From assembly GCA_036346355.1 (NCBI GenBank), contig CM070571.1, forward strand, positions 48,752,293 through 48,816,292: a stretch of DNA of 64,000 nt. The letters run 5' to 3'. Of the stretch, positions 21,650 to 33,891 are shown in pieces (positions within the stretch are counted from its first letter, which is position 1; each line of letters begins with the position of its first letter). This DNA is from Rhipidocladum racemiflorum. Taxonomy: Eukaryota; Streptophyta; Magnoliopsida; Poales; Poaceae. Both the position numbers and the translations under genes were made by a program. Under the pieces are notes generated by a model, which ran no database searches, was not told the DNA's origin, and worked only from the letters and a program-made list of their open reading frames with translations.

Positions 21650-21909
21650 AGATGGCCAATCTATCTAGGGTCAAGACCTACAGTCAGTACGGCTCTGATA
21701 CCACCTCTGTCGGGACCCGAATATGCAAATCCGGACCCTCTGTGTATTCAGCACTAGTCCAGGATCACACTAGTGCACATAGTCTCAACATAGATGAAAA
21801 TCACAATCATACACATCGGAATAATAAAAAAATAGCTCAATTAAAGAATATAAACTATTGGACGACCTTAAGGTCAACCTTACACTTGCGAAGCCTTGAC
21901 GGCTTCAAC
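21650..21909 (-). mobile_element. Inverted LTR-B 3' end with primer binding site (copy B5)
   Basis: On the minus strand: LTR-B end (GGGTCCCGACA at 21708-21718), spacer, PBS TGGTATCAGAGCC (21691-21703), then about 40 bases like the start of the B1 internal region. It therefore joins the B1 integrase tail-to-tail. It is cut on its other side by LTR-A copy A3 at 21910. Confidence 0.8.
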
Positions 21910-24165
21910 TGTGATACTACGGAATGACGGTATATGTCATTTTCGATCTCGGCATTAAGGTACGACTTTGGTGTCATGTTTTTGGGCCTTTTCCGTGAGT
22001 ATGGGCCTTTCTGGGGGAGAATTTGGGCTTCCGGGGTAGTTTGGGCCTAGCGGGAGCTATTTGGGCCTTAGGGGGATGAAGTGGGCCGAAGGTGGGGTAA
22101 GTTTTGGGCCATTTGGTGGACTTTTTGGGCAGCAAAGGCTGCTGCCCACACCACCTGCGCCCCACCCCTCTTTCTTGCGCCCCCTCCCCTCCAACCCTAG
22201 CCGCCACCTCTCTCTCTCCCTCCCCCTTTCCCCCCATGGCACCCCCACCCCCTTGTGCCTCCCTCTCCTCCCTAGCCGGCCCTAGCAAGGATCCCTCCCC
22301 TCCCATGGCTACCACACCTCCTGCTCAGTTGATCCCTCCATTGGGGAGCCTCGCGAACAAGAAGATCCGGCGATTTCGGCGTTCTCGGTGAGCGGATGGG
22401 AGATTGGATCGCGAGGAGGAGGCGTTCGTCGATCGGGTGGCTCGCCAAGAAGAGGTATGCTATGGGGAATTTATTCGTGGAGTTTATATGCTAGTTAGAT
22501 GGGGAATATTAGGATTAAATTTGATGTTTAGGTGCTGTGATTAGAAGGATTTAGGAGATTTGCAATGCTGTCCCACGTTCTGTCCTCGGACAGATTGGGT
22601 CGTCGACCTTCGGTCGCGATTTTCGCAATTTTAGATTCGGAATTTGGTCGGCCGCATGTTGATAAAGTTGTAGATAATTTCAATACCTTTCAGTGGACAT
22701 AAATAACGTCCAATTCCGCCCAGCCGTTTGAAAGTTATGCTCGATTTACCGAATGTGTTCAAAACTGTGACGAGATTGGAACAGATCACGGTATTATGTA
22801 GATTAAACCACTTTAGATTCCGAATCAGATTTTCCATATACTTAGAAAAAGTTAGGAAATTTCCTAAGCTACATGAGGATATACTCGTTTAATCAATTCG
22901 GAGTCCTAGATCTAAAGTTATCATAGTTTGAAGTCTGCTATCCCAGGGGGGACAGATTCTCTGTTTTTCGTTTTCGGGAGTAGTTTGCGATATCGGGGTA
23001 GATGGGCAATGGTGTACTGTTTTGTGGGTACGTTATGATTGCATGGCATCTATGTACTGGTGGTGTGACCCCGGGAGTGCCCTCATCATCCCGCCAATCC
23101 GTTGCCCGAGGTTAAGGCAAGTGTATTGGGATGGGTAACATGTGGTTTATTTGCTTGTCTTGACCAGATGCAATTGTTTCCATGTTATGCTATTTTGCCA
23201 TGCTTAGTGTTTGCTATGATATGATAAAAAGGGTATGTTAAGATGCTATTCATTGGTTTATGGTTAATGATTATGGCATATGTTGCATACATGGCATGAA
23301 ACTTGGCCCGGTCGGTGAGAACGTCATAACTATTCCAGTAAGGTCGGTGAGAAAGTTATGACTAATCCAGAGCGCCATGGATGTAAGACCTACCTCGTGA
23401 TTCCACCCACGCGGTGAGTGGAAGCGAGGAGTAGGCACCCTCCATCTACGAGATGGAAGGGGGACGTGGGTGCACACCGACGGGTGTGCACTTGGCAATA
23501 CCAGTATTTGCGTCGAGGAGACATGTGCATTGCATTGCATTCATGATGATGATGATGAAATGATCTCAATGAGGTTGAGACATGAATATGATGTTGCATA
23601 TGAAGTATGACTTGATCATGATGTTGAGTTGTTATGTAGTGATGATAATATTTGAATTGCTCTGTTTGACCCATTGCAATATACTTGCTGAGTGATGAAC
23701 CCTCGCTTGTGTTTTATGTTGTTTTTAGGTACCATGAAACCGACATGCGGGAAAAGGGGCTTAGTGGCACATCTTCACAAAGTTTCACTCGTTAAGATAT
23801 ATACAATTTTGCCATTCGTAGTTGTGATTATAAGTTAATGCGTTGAGAACTTAGAGTATGACTTATTTGTGTGCTTGGTCATATTATTTACTTCGTTTTA
23901 GATCATGGAGTGGTTAAATTCATTATGCTAGACTCAAATAGTTGCTATATCACATGTTATTGTTACTTTAGATGCTTCCCATTATGATATAACTTGTGAT
24001 ATTATTGTTGATGCTCCGTACCTTGGAAAAACAAAGGAGATGCTGCCGAAATTTTCGGTTTTTTGCATGTACTCCTTTGCTGTAATTTACTTTTAGATGT
24101 GGTATTTAGATGTTGTTTAGTCTTTGTTTGGTGACATTCAGGCATAATAGATGCCGGGTGTTACA
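21910..24165 (+). mobile_element. 5' LTR-A (copy A3) of a non-coding element, 2256 bp
   Basis: It starts TGTGATACTACGG and ends GGGTGTTACA, followed by a PBS. It carries about eight TGGGCC/TGGGCT motifs in 150 bp (21983-22132), then a C-rich leader. The candidate intron 1 (22455-23059) has a damaged acceptor (TG instead of AG). The 57 nt exon (23060-23116) and GC donor (AAG/GCAAGTG) are kept, with intron 2 ending at 23728. The hairpin chain is at about 23305-23508. Confidence 0.92.
21983..22132 (+). promoter_or_regulatory. Array of TGGGCC/TGGGCT motifs in LTR-A copy A3
   Basis: About eight copies of TTTGGGCC-like sequence at roughly 15-25 bp spacing, upstream of a pyrimidine-rich leader with CCCTAGCCGCC. 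TGGGCY is the plant 'site II' element of housekeeping promoters, bound by TCP factors. A promoter role here is inferred. Confidence 0.5.
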
Positions 24166-26020
24166 GTTGGTATCAGAGTGGGCTTCAGGTCCGTGGTGTA
24201 TGAACTTAGTGCAAAACCATAGGGTTAACTAAAATTTTGATGTGGAATAACCTAGAAACATGGCTTAGGTTGTACTTAAAATTTTGTCATAGGATAGCAA
24301 CATTAAAAACTTGTTTAAGTGGAATAACTAATTTAAAATTTGACACACATGGATGCACAGTAGGAAAGGGTATGGGTATCGTTGCTTTACGCTTAAATAT
24401 TGTATTTAAGCTTTGATGTTGAACGCTACATCTGATGATGCATGATGTTATGTTTACGAAAGTATTGTTTGAATTGCTATATTTATGATGTAGTGGAGTT
24501 GCGGTGCCGAAGGGTTTCGGTCACCTCTTTTTGTTCATATTAAGGTTGTGGTTTGACGGTATGGCCGGTTAAAGCCATCACCGAAGAACTATTACCCCTT
24601 GTGGGGAAAGAGTGCTTACCTTTTCTGTCGCAGTTTGGGTAGTTGATTGGAGTCAAATAGAAGAGTTAGTGGTGGATTCCTTCGGATGTTCGTTACCGTT
24701 CTGACGGTCAGTTTTGGTTGTTTTTCTTGGTTTTAGTTGATTGAAATCAAATGAAAAGTGTTGGGTATTGGATTTTCGTGGATTGATCCTTCGGTGGTTT
24801 GTGGTTTTTGTCTTCCTTGGTTGAAGACGAAGAAGAAGAGTTTAGTGTTGCGCCTTTTAGTCGCCTTTTTAGCTTTGACACCGGTTTTGTTGGTTGCTTT
24901 GCAAAGAAAAAAAAATATAGTTTGGTTCTTGTGTGTGTCTCACTCTGAGTTAAAAAAAAGGTTATTGAAGTTGTGTGCAAAAAAAAAAAAAACTTAAGAT
25001 GTGTCGATTTATGTTTTGTGTCTTTGTCCGTAAAGGTATACTTGATCGCTTGGTTCCCTCCTGTAGGAGAATTTAAGATTGAAATGTGTTTTAGGGATCT
25101 TTGCATGACCTCGTGTGAGTCATATCTTAATGCAACTTTGAGAGTCAAGTTTCTTTGTGAATTTGGGTTGAGTTTTAAAAAGAAAATGCTGCAAATAAAG
25201 TAAGTAGTCATTTGACTGAAATTATTTGTCAATAGTGACAATTGTTGTTTAGCCTGTTATGTATTCTATGCTAATGTGGTTTATCGAATGATGTATTGCT
25301 AAGTAAATTTGTGAGTTGAAACAATTCAATCTGATGATTATCTTTAGCTTGAGAATAAATAGACTACTAATGTTGTAGAGTACACTATAGCGAGAATGAT
25401 TAAATGTGTTAATGTACATGCTTAGAATCTATTGCTTGTCTTAAATGCACATGATCATTGATAATGTCTAAAGCTCTAAATCTTTATGCTCAGTTAGAAT
25501 ATAGAGATGATGTAAACTACTAACATTATTAAAGAAATTTGGTTGGTTGTTTAAAGATGTTCTAATTTAACGTGTTAATACAGAAATTTAATCGTGTTGG
25601 TTTGTGAACTTAACATGGAAGTTGATTAGAGTTGCTATTTATGTTGTTGCAAACTATTAGCATAATTGGAAGTACACAGTGGTGTTCCTGAAATGCTAGT
25701 ATCGATGTCAATTGGAAAGACATAGGTTTTGTGGTTGTGGTAAGAGCTTTGTGATGGTCCAACTCATTCAATTTGTTTTAAATAGTTGGAGCATGTTGAG
25801 TAGTGACAATTTGCTATAGCCTTTGGATAGGGTAACTAAAAGTAGTGTTGCATTTTTTTAAGATTATGCAAATAATTCATATTGATGACTTAGTAGTGGT
25901 GATAATTGTGAAGAATACTTGTTGGAGACCATTGTTAAAATGGAGGTTATTGTAACCTATTGTGATGGAGTGAACCATGGATAATTAACATGATGTAGAA
26001 TTTAATCCTTAGTGAATGTA
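24166..26020 (+). mobile_element. Internal region of non-coding element (LARD copy 1), truncated
   Basis: No Gag or Pol motif is present. Short reading frames are broken and not preserved between copies. The sequence is similar along its length to 54919-56860 (plus strand) and to 30360-28535 (minus strand), so it is a conserved non-coding internal domain, as in large retrotransposon derivatives. A hairpin (GGTGCCGAA...TTTCGGTCACC, 24503-24525) lies about 335 bases after the PBS. It stops at 26020, where an antisense LTR-A end begins. Confidence 0.8.
24168..24178 (+). other. Primer binding site of LARD copy 1
   Basis: TGGTATCAGAG two bases after the LTR end, a perfect match to the initiator Met tRNA type. 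Confidence 0.93.
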
Positions 26021-26076
26021 CCAAAATGTCGTACCAAAATGTCGAATTCTAAAATGTCATATTCTAGGGTGTCACA
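26021..26076 (-). mobile_element. Remnant of the 3' LTR-A of LARD copy 2 (copy A11)
   Basis: About 56 bases of LTR-A start on the minus strand (TGTGACACCCTAGAATATG), directly after the polypurine tract. It holds a short duplicated CCAAAATGTCG. The rest of the LTR is lost at the junction with LARD copy 1. Confidence 0.75.
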
Positions 26077-26093
26077 TTCTCTCCCCCTTCACA
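26077..26093 (-). other. Polypurine tract of LARD copy 2
   Basis: On the minus strand TGTGAAGGGGGAGAGAA stands directly before the LTR start TGTGACACC. Confidence 0.85.
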
Positions 26094-29000
26094 GGATTCG
26101 ACCCCGAATCCGAGACACACCACTTCGCAACCAACCAAATCGAAGGGAGCTAAGGTTCACTTCTCAGAACCCGCTCAGAAACCCCTACGATTTGCACTAG
26201 CCCGGACTCAAAAGCAAGGAGCTAAAGCTCGAAGATTGATGGCTCTAACGAAACTCACAAACAAAACTTGCCGGAATCTTACTCAACATTGAAACACAAA
26301 GCACTCACATACGGCCTCAGCACGACCCAAGGGGTAAGATAAATCCTCAAACAGGCCACAAAAGATAACGATCTCACACTCCTCATTTCATACATTCCTT
26401 GGCACTAGAGTGCCTGATCCCTTTAACCAACGCTACTCTCCAGAAGAACACGATACCAACCTCTAACCCCAACTCTAGATCCCCCTTCAGCTCTCACATG
26501 CAAAAATGCTTTCACACCTCAACCTTTCTACTGTGGTTCGTCATAAACAAGACGATGCGAACCAAGCGGGACACATCATTCCAAGACTACCAATTGCTTG
26601 AACACACGGGGTTAAAACCTTGCAAAAGATTGATCTTTTACAACTAGACCAACACCCACCGTTACCACTGATGGAAAAACCTACTTTATAACCAGGGTCC
26701 TTAAAACCTGCAAAAACACTGTCAGCCGAGCAATCCCCATCGGTTGACACAGCTCGCTCAGAGATCGGCGACAAAAAGATCCAATACACTTCCAAAAGGA
26801 AAAGCAATTACTATCAACCACCAAGTGGTCCACTAATAATTTAAACAACCCCACCGAGGAACACATCGATGCCACAATTCTCCAAGAAGGTTTGAATTGG
26901 GTCATACAAAACCTTCCTTTACTCTTCACTTTTAAACCATTTACGATCAACTACTAGCCACACCAGATTTCTCTTACTAAGAAAGTCTCGCCCTCACATC
27001 CTTCCACTCAAAGGACCAAGACAAAGAGTAACACCATTGGGTAAGCTCAACCACCAACCATTAACCCAATTGATCCCCATGCATAACTTTGAGTCCAATG
27101 CACTACAATCACTTTGGAAAGGATTCGACAACAACCAAATAGTATTCATTTTAATTTCCTAAGCCAAGACACAAAGGAAATACAAATCTCCTACACCACA
27201 ACCAACATACCAGAAATTCTTCATCGTTTCTTTTCATACCAGAAAGAAATAGAAATCTCGATTTGTGACATGAATGCACACTTTTCAAGAGCACTCCGGA
27301 TTAGTCATATATCCACATATGACTTTCTCACCGACCTGGCTCATCGACTCTTTTATCATTAAACATCTATAAACAATGTCATGCTTCCTTTTCACCATTC
27401 ATTCTTCATGTAACAACAATACCGAATAGTCATTCACAAAAAGACTTCTTCCTCGGTACACACGATTGAAACACAATTAACATCAATGGCTGCGAAATTC
27501 TTATAAACTATGACGGCATCACCATTAACAGGAAAACACCACATCGTAAAAGAACCCACGTTAATTGAAAAACTAAACTTGCAAAACCTCACATTTTTAA
27601 CCACATTCAACATTTGGAAAAGAACATCGGCTCCAACGTTGAACATCTGCACATACAACCGCCATAAATTTTCTCAAAGAGAAAGGGAAACTCATTTCCA
27701 AAAGAGAACACTTCACCAACAACATCACCGATGAAACACCCACAAAAACCACCTTTTGAAGCACTTGCAAACACCACACAGATTTTCCAAATAACTCCAA
27801 CTCTAGCCAAAAAGGATTACAAATTAAACCTCGTGAGTTTTCCAACACAACCCTCTATGTCCATCTGTTTCCTTTCAATTTATTCCAAGGATAACTCAGT
27901 GTGAACGCGAAGGAGCGCGATCCACTCAAAAACTTTTGGGTGTAAATCTATACTCACAACACAAACTAAACAAATTAGCCAAAACCAAAGGATCGGGACC
28001 AATTTCTATGAGTTTTAGGGAAACTCTGAAACACAACAGGGGAAACACTTTGACCAAAAGCATTCATCCAAGAGTCAACAACCAAACCAGTCCAAAAGTT
28101 TTAAACACCAGCTCAACATAGATACAACCACCTCTAGTGTTCCACTACGCTTTCCATTAAAACTTCAATAATCACTACTTACTCCTTGAGGAGCCCCAAC
28201 ACAATTCAACCAAAAGCTTCACAACAAATTCTTCCTCTAGTTACCTTTCCAAACACTTATAAATAAAGTTTACGATGCTTATCAAAAAGGCATCCAACCA
28301 ATACTACCTCATCCTGTTCCCCAAAGACAAACACATCATACAACATCCTATTGTCATTCTAAAACATAATACTTCAACAAATACTTTAGCATGATCAACC
28401 TATCAATTTTATACCATCCATACGTCAACATCTTGACAAGTGAAACTTGTTCAATCAATAAATGACTTCAACAGGTAGATATTATCTCCATAAGACAAAG
28501 TTCGTAAATTTGACTCTAAGACATACATTCATTAAGGATAAAATTCTACATCATGATTATTATCCATTGTTCATCCCATCACAACATGCACTCGACAATA
28601 ATACCACAGTTTTACACTTTTCTCTATTGGATCAATGGTTTCCAACAATTAACAACACTACTAATTCATCCATATCATTAATTTGCGTAGCACATAAACA
28701 ACACATTGTTTAGTTACCCTTTCCATAAATTATAACAGATTGCCACTACTAAACATACTCCGACTATTTAAAATTGCTTAGTAAGTTAGACCATCCCATA
28801 GCTCTTAACAACATCATCAAACAACAAGTCCTTTGTCTTCTCAAATGACAACTGTATTAGCATTTCAAGAACACAACTGCATGCTTCCAAATTCTAATGG
28901 TTTGCAACAACATAAATAGCACTCTAATCAACTTCCAAGTTAAGGTCACAAGCCATCATGATTAAATTTCCCTACTAACACGTTAATTTAAAACATCTTT

Positions 29001-30345
29001 AAACAACCAACCAAGTTTCTATAACAATGTTAATGGTTTACATCATCTTAATGTTCTCACTACGCACCAGGGTTTAAAACTTTAAATATTATCGGGGGGT
29101 CATAGGCACTTTTACAGCAAAGCAACATATTCCAAGCCTGTACATTAACACATTTAATCATTCCCACTATGGGGTACTCTACATCACTAGAGGTTCATTT
29201 AATCTTAAGCTAAAGGTAACAATTACATTTAAATTGATTCAACTCGCAAATTAACTAAGGAGTACATCATTTCCATAAACCACATTGTTACATACTACAT
29301 AACATGCTAAACAACACTTTTCACTTTTGACAAGTAATTTCAGTCAAACGAATACTTACTTTATTTGCAGCATTTTTCTTTTAATACTCAACCAAAACTC
29401 ACAAAGAAGCTTGACTCTCAAAGTTGCAATGGGACATGACTCCAAAACACATTTCAATCTTAAAGACTCCCACAGGAGGGAACCAAGCGATCAAGTAAAC
29501 CTTTACGGACAAAGGCACAAAACATAAATCGACACAACTTAACTTTTTGGCACACGCTTCAATAACTTCTTTTAAACTCAGAGTAAGACACACAAGAACC
29601 AAAACTATACTTTTCTTTGCAAGGCAACTAACAAAACCGGTATCAAAGCCAAAAGGTGACCAAAAGACGCGCAACACAAAACTCTTCTTCTTTGTCTTCA
29701 CCCAAAGAAGACAAAACCAAGAAACACCGAAGGGACACTCCGCGAAAATCCAATTCCAAACAATTTTCTTTTGATTTCAATCAACCAGAGGTAAGAAAGC
29801 CAACCGAAACCGACCGTTAGAACGGTAAAGAGCAACTGAAAGAATCCACCACGAACTCTTCTATTCGAGTCCAGCCAACTACCCGGTCTACGACAGAAAG
29901 GATAAGCACTCTTCCCCCACAGGGGTTATTAGTTCTTCAGTGATGGCGCTAACCGGCCACACCGTCAAACCACACCCTTACTACGAACAAAAAGTAGTGA
30001 CCGAAACCCTTCGGCACCACAACCCCACTTTATCACAACAACAAGAACAATTCAATCATTTATCTCATAGACATAGCAACATGCATTATCAAATGAAGCA
30101 TTCAACATCAAAGCTTAAATACAACATTCAAGCGTAAAGAAACGATACCCATACCCTTTCCTACTGTGCATCCATGTGTGTCAAATTTTAGATTAGTTAT
30201 TCCACTTTTGAAAGTTTTAATGTTGCTATCCCATGACAAAATTTTAGTTAAAACCTAAGCCATGTTTCTAAGTTATTCCACATCACATTTTAGTTGTACC
30301 CTATAGCATGACACTAAAAATACACATTCCAAGGACCTACAGCCT

Positions 30346-30358
30346 GGCTCTGATACCA
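30346..30358 (-). other. Primer binding site of LARD copy 2
   Basis: On the minus strand TGGTATCAGAGCC, two bases after the LTR end. Perfect initiator Met tRNA type. Confidence 0.93.
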
Positions 30359-30360
30359 AC

Positions 30361-32522
30361 TGTAACACCCCGGCATCTAGTATGCCCGAATGCTACCAAA
30401 CATAGACTAAACAACACCTAAATACCACTAATAAAGACAAATTACAGCAAAGGAGAAAATGCTAAAACCGAAAATTTCGGCAGCATCTCCTTTGTTTTAA
30501 CATGATTTGAGACAATAGCAATAACAGGCAAGTAATATCATATCATAAGACATCTAAAGAAGCAATGTAAATGGATATAACAACAACATAAGGCAATAAT
30601 ATCAAGTCCAACCACTCCATAAACTATAACGAAGCAAGTAAGGGACACGACCATACAATTTAATCCATACACCAAGATTCATGGCACTATTATTATGATC
30701 ATGACTCAAATTGGTAAATGTGACTGGAACTACGTGAAAATGTGTAGCTATTGCCCCTTCCCACATGCCGATGTCATGGTACCTAAAACAACATAAAACA
30801 CAAGCGTGAGTTCATCACTCAGCAAGTATATTGCAATGGGTCATACAGAAGAATTCAATTAATATCATCTCTACATAACAACTTAACATCATGATCAAGT
30901 CATACTTCATATGCAACATCATATTCATGTCTCAACCTCATTGAGATCATTTCATCATCATCATCATGAATGCAATGCAATGCACATGTCTCCTCGACGT
31001 AAATACCGGTATTGCCGAGTGCACACCCGTCGGCGTGCACCCACGTCCCCCTTCCATCCCGTAGATGGAGGGTGCCTACTCCTCGCTTCCACTCACCGCG
31101 TGGGTGGAATCACGAGGTAGGTCTTACATCCATGGTGCTCCGGATTAGTCTTAACTTTCTCACCGACCTTACCGGAATAGTTATGACGTTCTCACCGACT
31201 GGGCCAAGTTTCATGCCATGTATGCAACATATGCCATAATCATTAACCATAAACCATTGCATAACATCTTAACATACCCTTTTGTCATATCATGACAAAC
31301 ACTAAGCATGGCAAGATAACATAACATGGAAACAATTACATCTAGTCAAGACAAACAATTAAACCACATGCTACCCATCCCAATACACTTGCCTTAACCT
31401 CAGGCGACGGATTGGCGGGATGAGGAGGGCACTCCCGGGGTCAAACCACCTGCACATAGATGCCACACAATCACAACGTGCCCACAAAACAGTACGCCCT
31501 CGCCCATCTACCCCGATTTCGCAAACTACTCCCGAAAACTAAAAACAGAGAATCTGCCCCCCCAGGACAGCAGACATCGATCTAACATAACTTTAGTTAT
31601 AGGACTCCGAATCGATTAAACGAGTACATCTTCGCATAGCTTAGGAAATTTCATAACTTTTCCTAAGTATTGGGAAAAGCTGATTCGGCCTCTAAAATTG
31701 TTTCATCTACAGAATACTGTGATCTGTTCCAATCTCGTCATAGATTTGAATACGTTTGGTAAAATGAGCATAACTTTCAAACGGCTAGGCGGAATTGGAC
31801 GTTCTTTATGTCCACTGAAAGGTATTGAAGTTACCTACAACTTTCTCAACAGGTGGCCAACCAAAATCGGACTCTAAGGTCGCGAAAACTCAAACCCTAG
31901 GTCGACTACACAATCTGCCTGAAGCAAAGAATGTGGCAAACTCTAGGTTCCATCTAATCTACCCAATCACAGCACCACCAATTGGTCTAAAAGCATACAA
32001 ATACCCTCTAGCACAGAACCTAGACCAACCCCAAGGATTCCCCTAGCCATACCTTCACCCGACGAACGATGAACCGACGAATCTCCTCCCGGTTCACGCG
32101 ATCTCCTTCCTCGCTCCAAATCCAACAGATCTCCTCGTCTCGGGGCTTCCCGAAGGATGGATCAACTGGATTGCGAGGTGGGGATCTCCTATAGGGTAGC
32201 AAGGGGGGTGGAGAGGGGAGGGGAGAGGTGGTGGCGCCATGGGGGAAGATGGAGAGGAAGGGGAAGGGTGGAGGCGCATGGGGGGCTAGGGGTGGCGGCT
32301 AGGGTTGGGAAAGGGAGTGGGGCCGCACCAAGGGGTGGGTGCCAGATTTGGCTGCCCAAAAGTCCCCCCCTTGGGCCCAAATCCTTCCACCGGAGGCCCA
32401 ACTCAACCCCCAAGGCCCAAAGTCCCCCGGAGAGGCCCAAACACCCGAAAACGGCCCAAAAACACGCTATAAAGTCGTACCAAAATGCCGAATTCTAAAA
32501 TGTCATATTCTGGGGTGTCACA
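30361..32522 (-). mobile_element. 5' LTR-A (copy A4) of LARD copy 2, 2162 bp
   Basis: From TGTAACACC (30361) to GGTGTCACA (32522) on the plus strand, i.e. a full LTR read on the minus strand and followed there by a PBS. The hairpin chain (about 31002-31200), the GC donor (CACTTGCC on the plus strand near 31390), the acceptor of intron 1 (CTGCACATAG on the plus strand near 31450) and repeated GGCCCA near 32375-32455 are kept. Confidence 0.93.
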
Positions 32523-33880
32523 TCTCTTTTAAAAAAAGCAAAAGCAGACTTTTCAGAAATTGTCCTCACTTGAAGCAGGTGTTTGGTGGATTTATGTCTC
32601 CCTAAAATTTTTTGTAATTTTTCACCTTGTGAGAAATTAAGTCGTCAAACACTCCACCAAAAACCACCTCAAAAAGCATTGTAGAATAATCTGGAAAAGC
32701 CAAGCATTACAGACAGTCAAAAACTTCAATCAGAAAGTTTGGGGCTCGGTTTTCACCTCATAGAGCCCAAACGGTGCAACCAGTGGACTCCAACATTTTT
32801 TCATAGATGGATATATGAGTCACGCACCTTCTCGAACAAGAATCACTCAAAAAAGAATTTTCTACATTTTTCTAAAAATCAGAAATTGATTGCTGCACGA
32901 AGAACAAGTTCAGACAGATTTGCAATCTTGATATAAACTGGATCTCTAGTCTATCCTAGGGTGCAAGAGAGATGTAAAACTAAATGAGCATCATCAAGAC
33001 ATCCTTGATCAACAACATTTAGACGGAGAGGAGGCATATCCAAATTGCGAGAAAGTAAATTGTGGGAATTTAAATGCAGGAAAGTAAATGCTGAATTTAA
33101 ATTGCGTAAAGTAAAGACATAATGTAAATGCAAAATTTAAATTCACAAGAATAGTAAATAAAATCTTTGTATTTTCTGGATGAAAGGTTTACAAAGCCTC
33201 ACTTCATGTGGGCAAAGCTGAAAGCAGCAACTCAAACCTTCAAGTGAGGGAGGACACCCCTCCCCATCTATTTATACTACACTTGGGCCACTTACCACCC
33301 TTGGATGAGTCCCTCAACCCTAGAGCACTCCACCAAGGGCTAGGATTGACCTACTCACACAGCCATATAAGGGCAACCCAAAACCCTACATACATAATGG
33401 GTTTTATTGCACGGTTTTGAAAGCATACTACCTAGACCCGCTAACCTATCAACTAGACCGCGATCCAACAATCCTCATCGATCCTCGCAGCATCCAGCTA
33501 GTATCATCATCTTTCCTTGTCTTCTTGACTTGCCCGGACTCCTTCTTCGATCATCTTCCGGCGATCTTCGACCGTCTGGACCTCCGATGCACCTCGCCTA
33601 GTCCCGATCATCCTCCGCCTCACCATGACCTAGCACCGTCATCCTGCAACCATCAAAGATAAGGAAAACCCATCACATAGCAAAGTCCAACAATAATATG
33701 CAATAATCATCACACATGCTCAAACAAAGATCCTATCTCTATCGTATGCCTGAAGCTGACACAACTCAAATTGCTTCCTTTTGAGTTCCAGTTCAAATCA
33801 AACTCAAATCTGAGTACACCTTACTTAAATAAAGTCAAATACTCATCACAAACATGGATGGACCTCAACATGGTCCTTCA
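32523..33880 (-). mobile_element. Partial copia 3' LTR, antisense
   Basis: On the minus strand a polypurine tract (AAGGGGGAGAT, 33881-33891) is followed by TGAAGGACCATG, the likely LTR start, and a TATAAATA box at 33269-33276. It is cut on the left by LTR-A copy A4. No gene is visible. The call rests on the polypurine tract, the TATA box and the copia-like style of the flanking non-coding region. Confidence 0.55.
33269..33276 (-). promoter_or_regulatory. TATA box of antisense copia LTR
   Basis: TATAAATA on the minus strand, about 605 bases into the LTR from its start at 33880. Confidence 0.5.
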
Positions 33881-33891
33881 ATCTCCCCCTT
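33881..33891 (-). other. Polypurine tract of antisense copia element
   Basis: Minus strand AAGGGGGAGAT directly before the TG of the LTR, as usual for SIRE/Maximus-like copia elements. Confidence 0.6.

Larger units (their letters stand above)
26077..30360 (-). mobile_element. Internal region of LARD copy 2, complete but non-coding (4.3 kb)
   Basis: It is bounded by a PBS next to LTR-A copy A4 on the right and a polypurine tract on the left, so the whole internal domain is present. No zinc knuckle, protease, RT, RNase H or integrase motif can be read in any frame. It matches the internal domains at 24166-26020 and 54919-61394. The element must depend on proteins from another copy. One block near 27295-27345 repeats the GGTCGGTGAGAAAGT motif of LTR-A. 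The hairpin downstream of the PBS lies at about 29997-30018. Confidence 0.83.
26021..32522 (-). mobile_element. Whole LARD copy 2
   Basis: Antisense element: 5' LTR-A (30361-32522), PBS, 4.3 kb non-coding domain, polypurine tract, and 56 bases of 3' LTR. It lacks all protein genes. Confidence 0.82.

Noticed and set aside
24747..25241. Frames in the LARD interior, including KVYLIAWFPPVG
   Set aside because: The nucleotide sequence is similar in the three LARDs, but frames are shifted and stopped differently, so no protein is supported.
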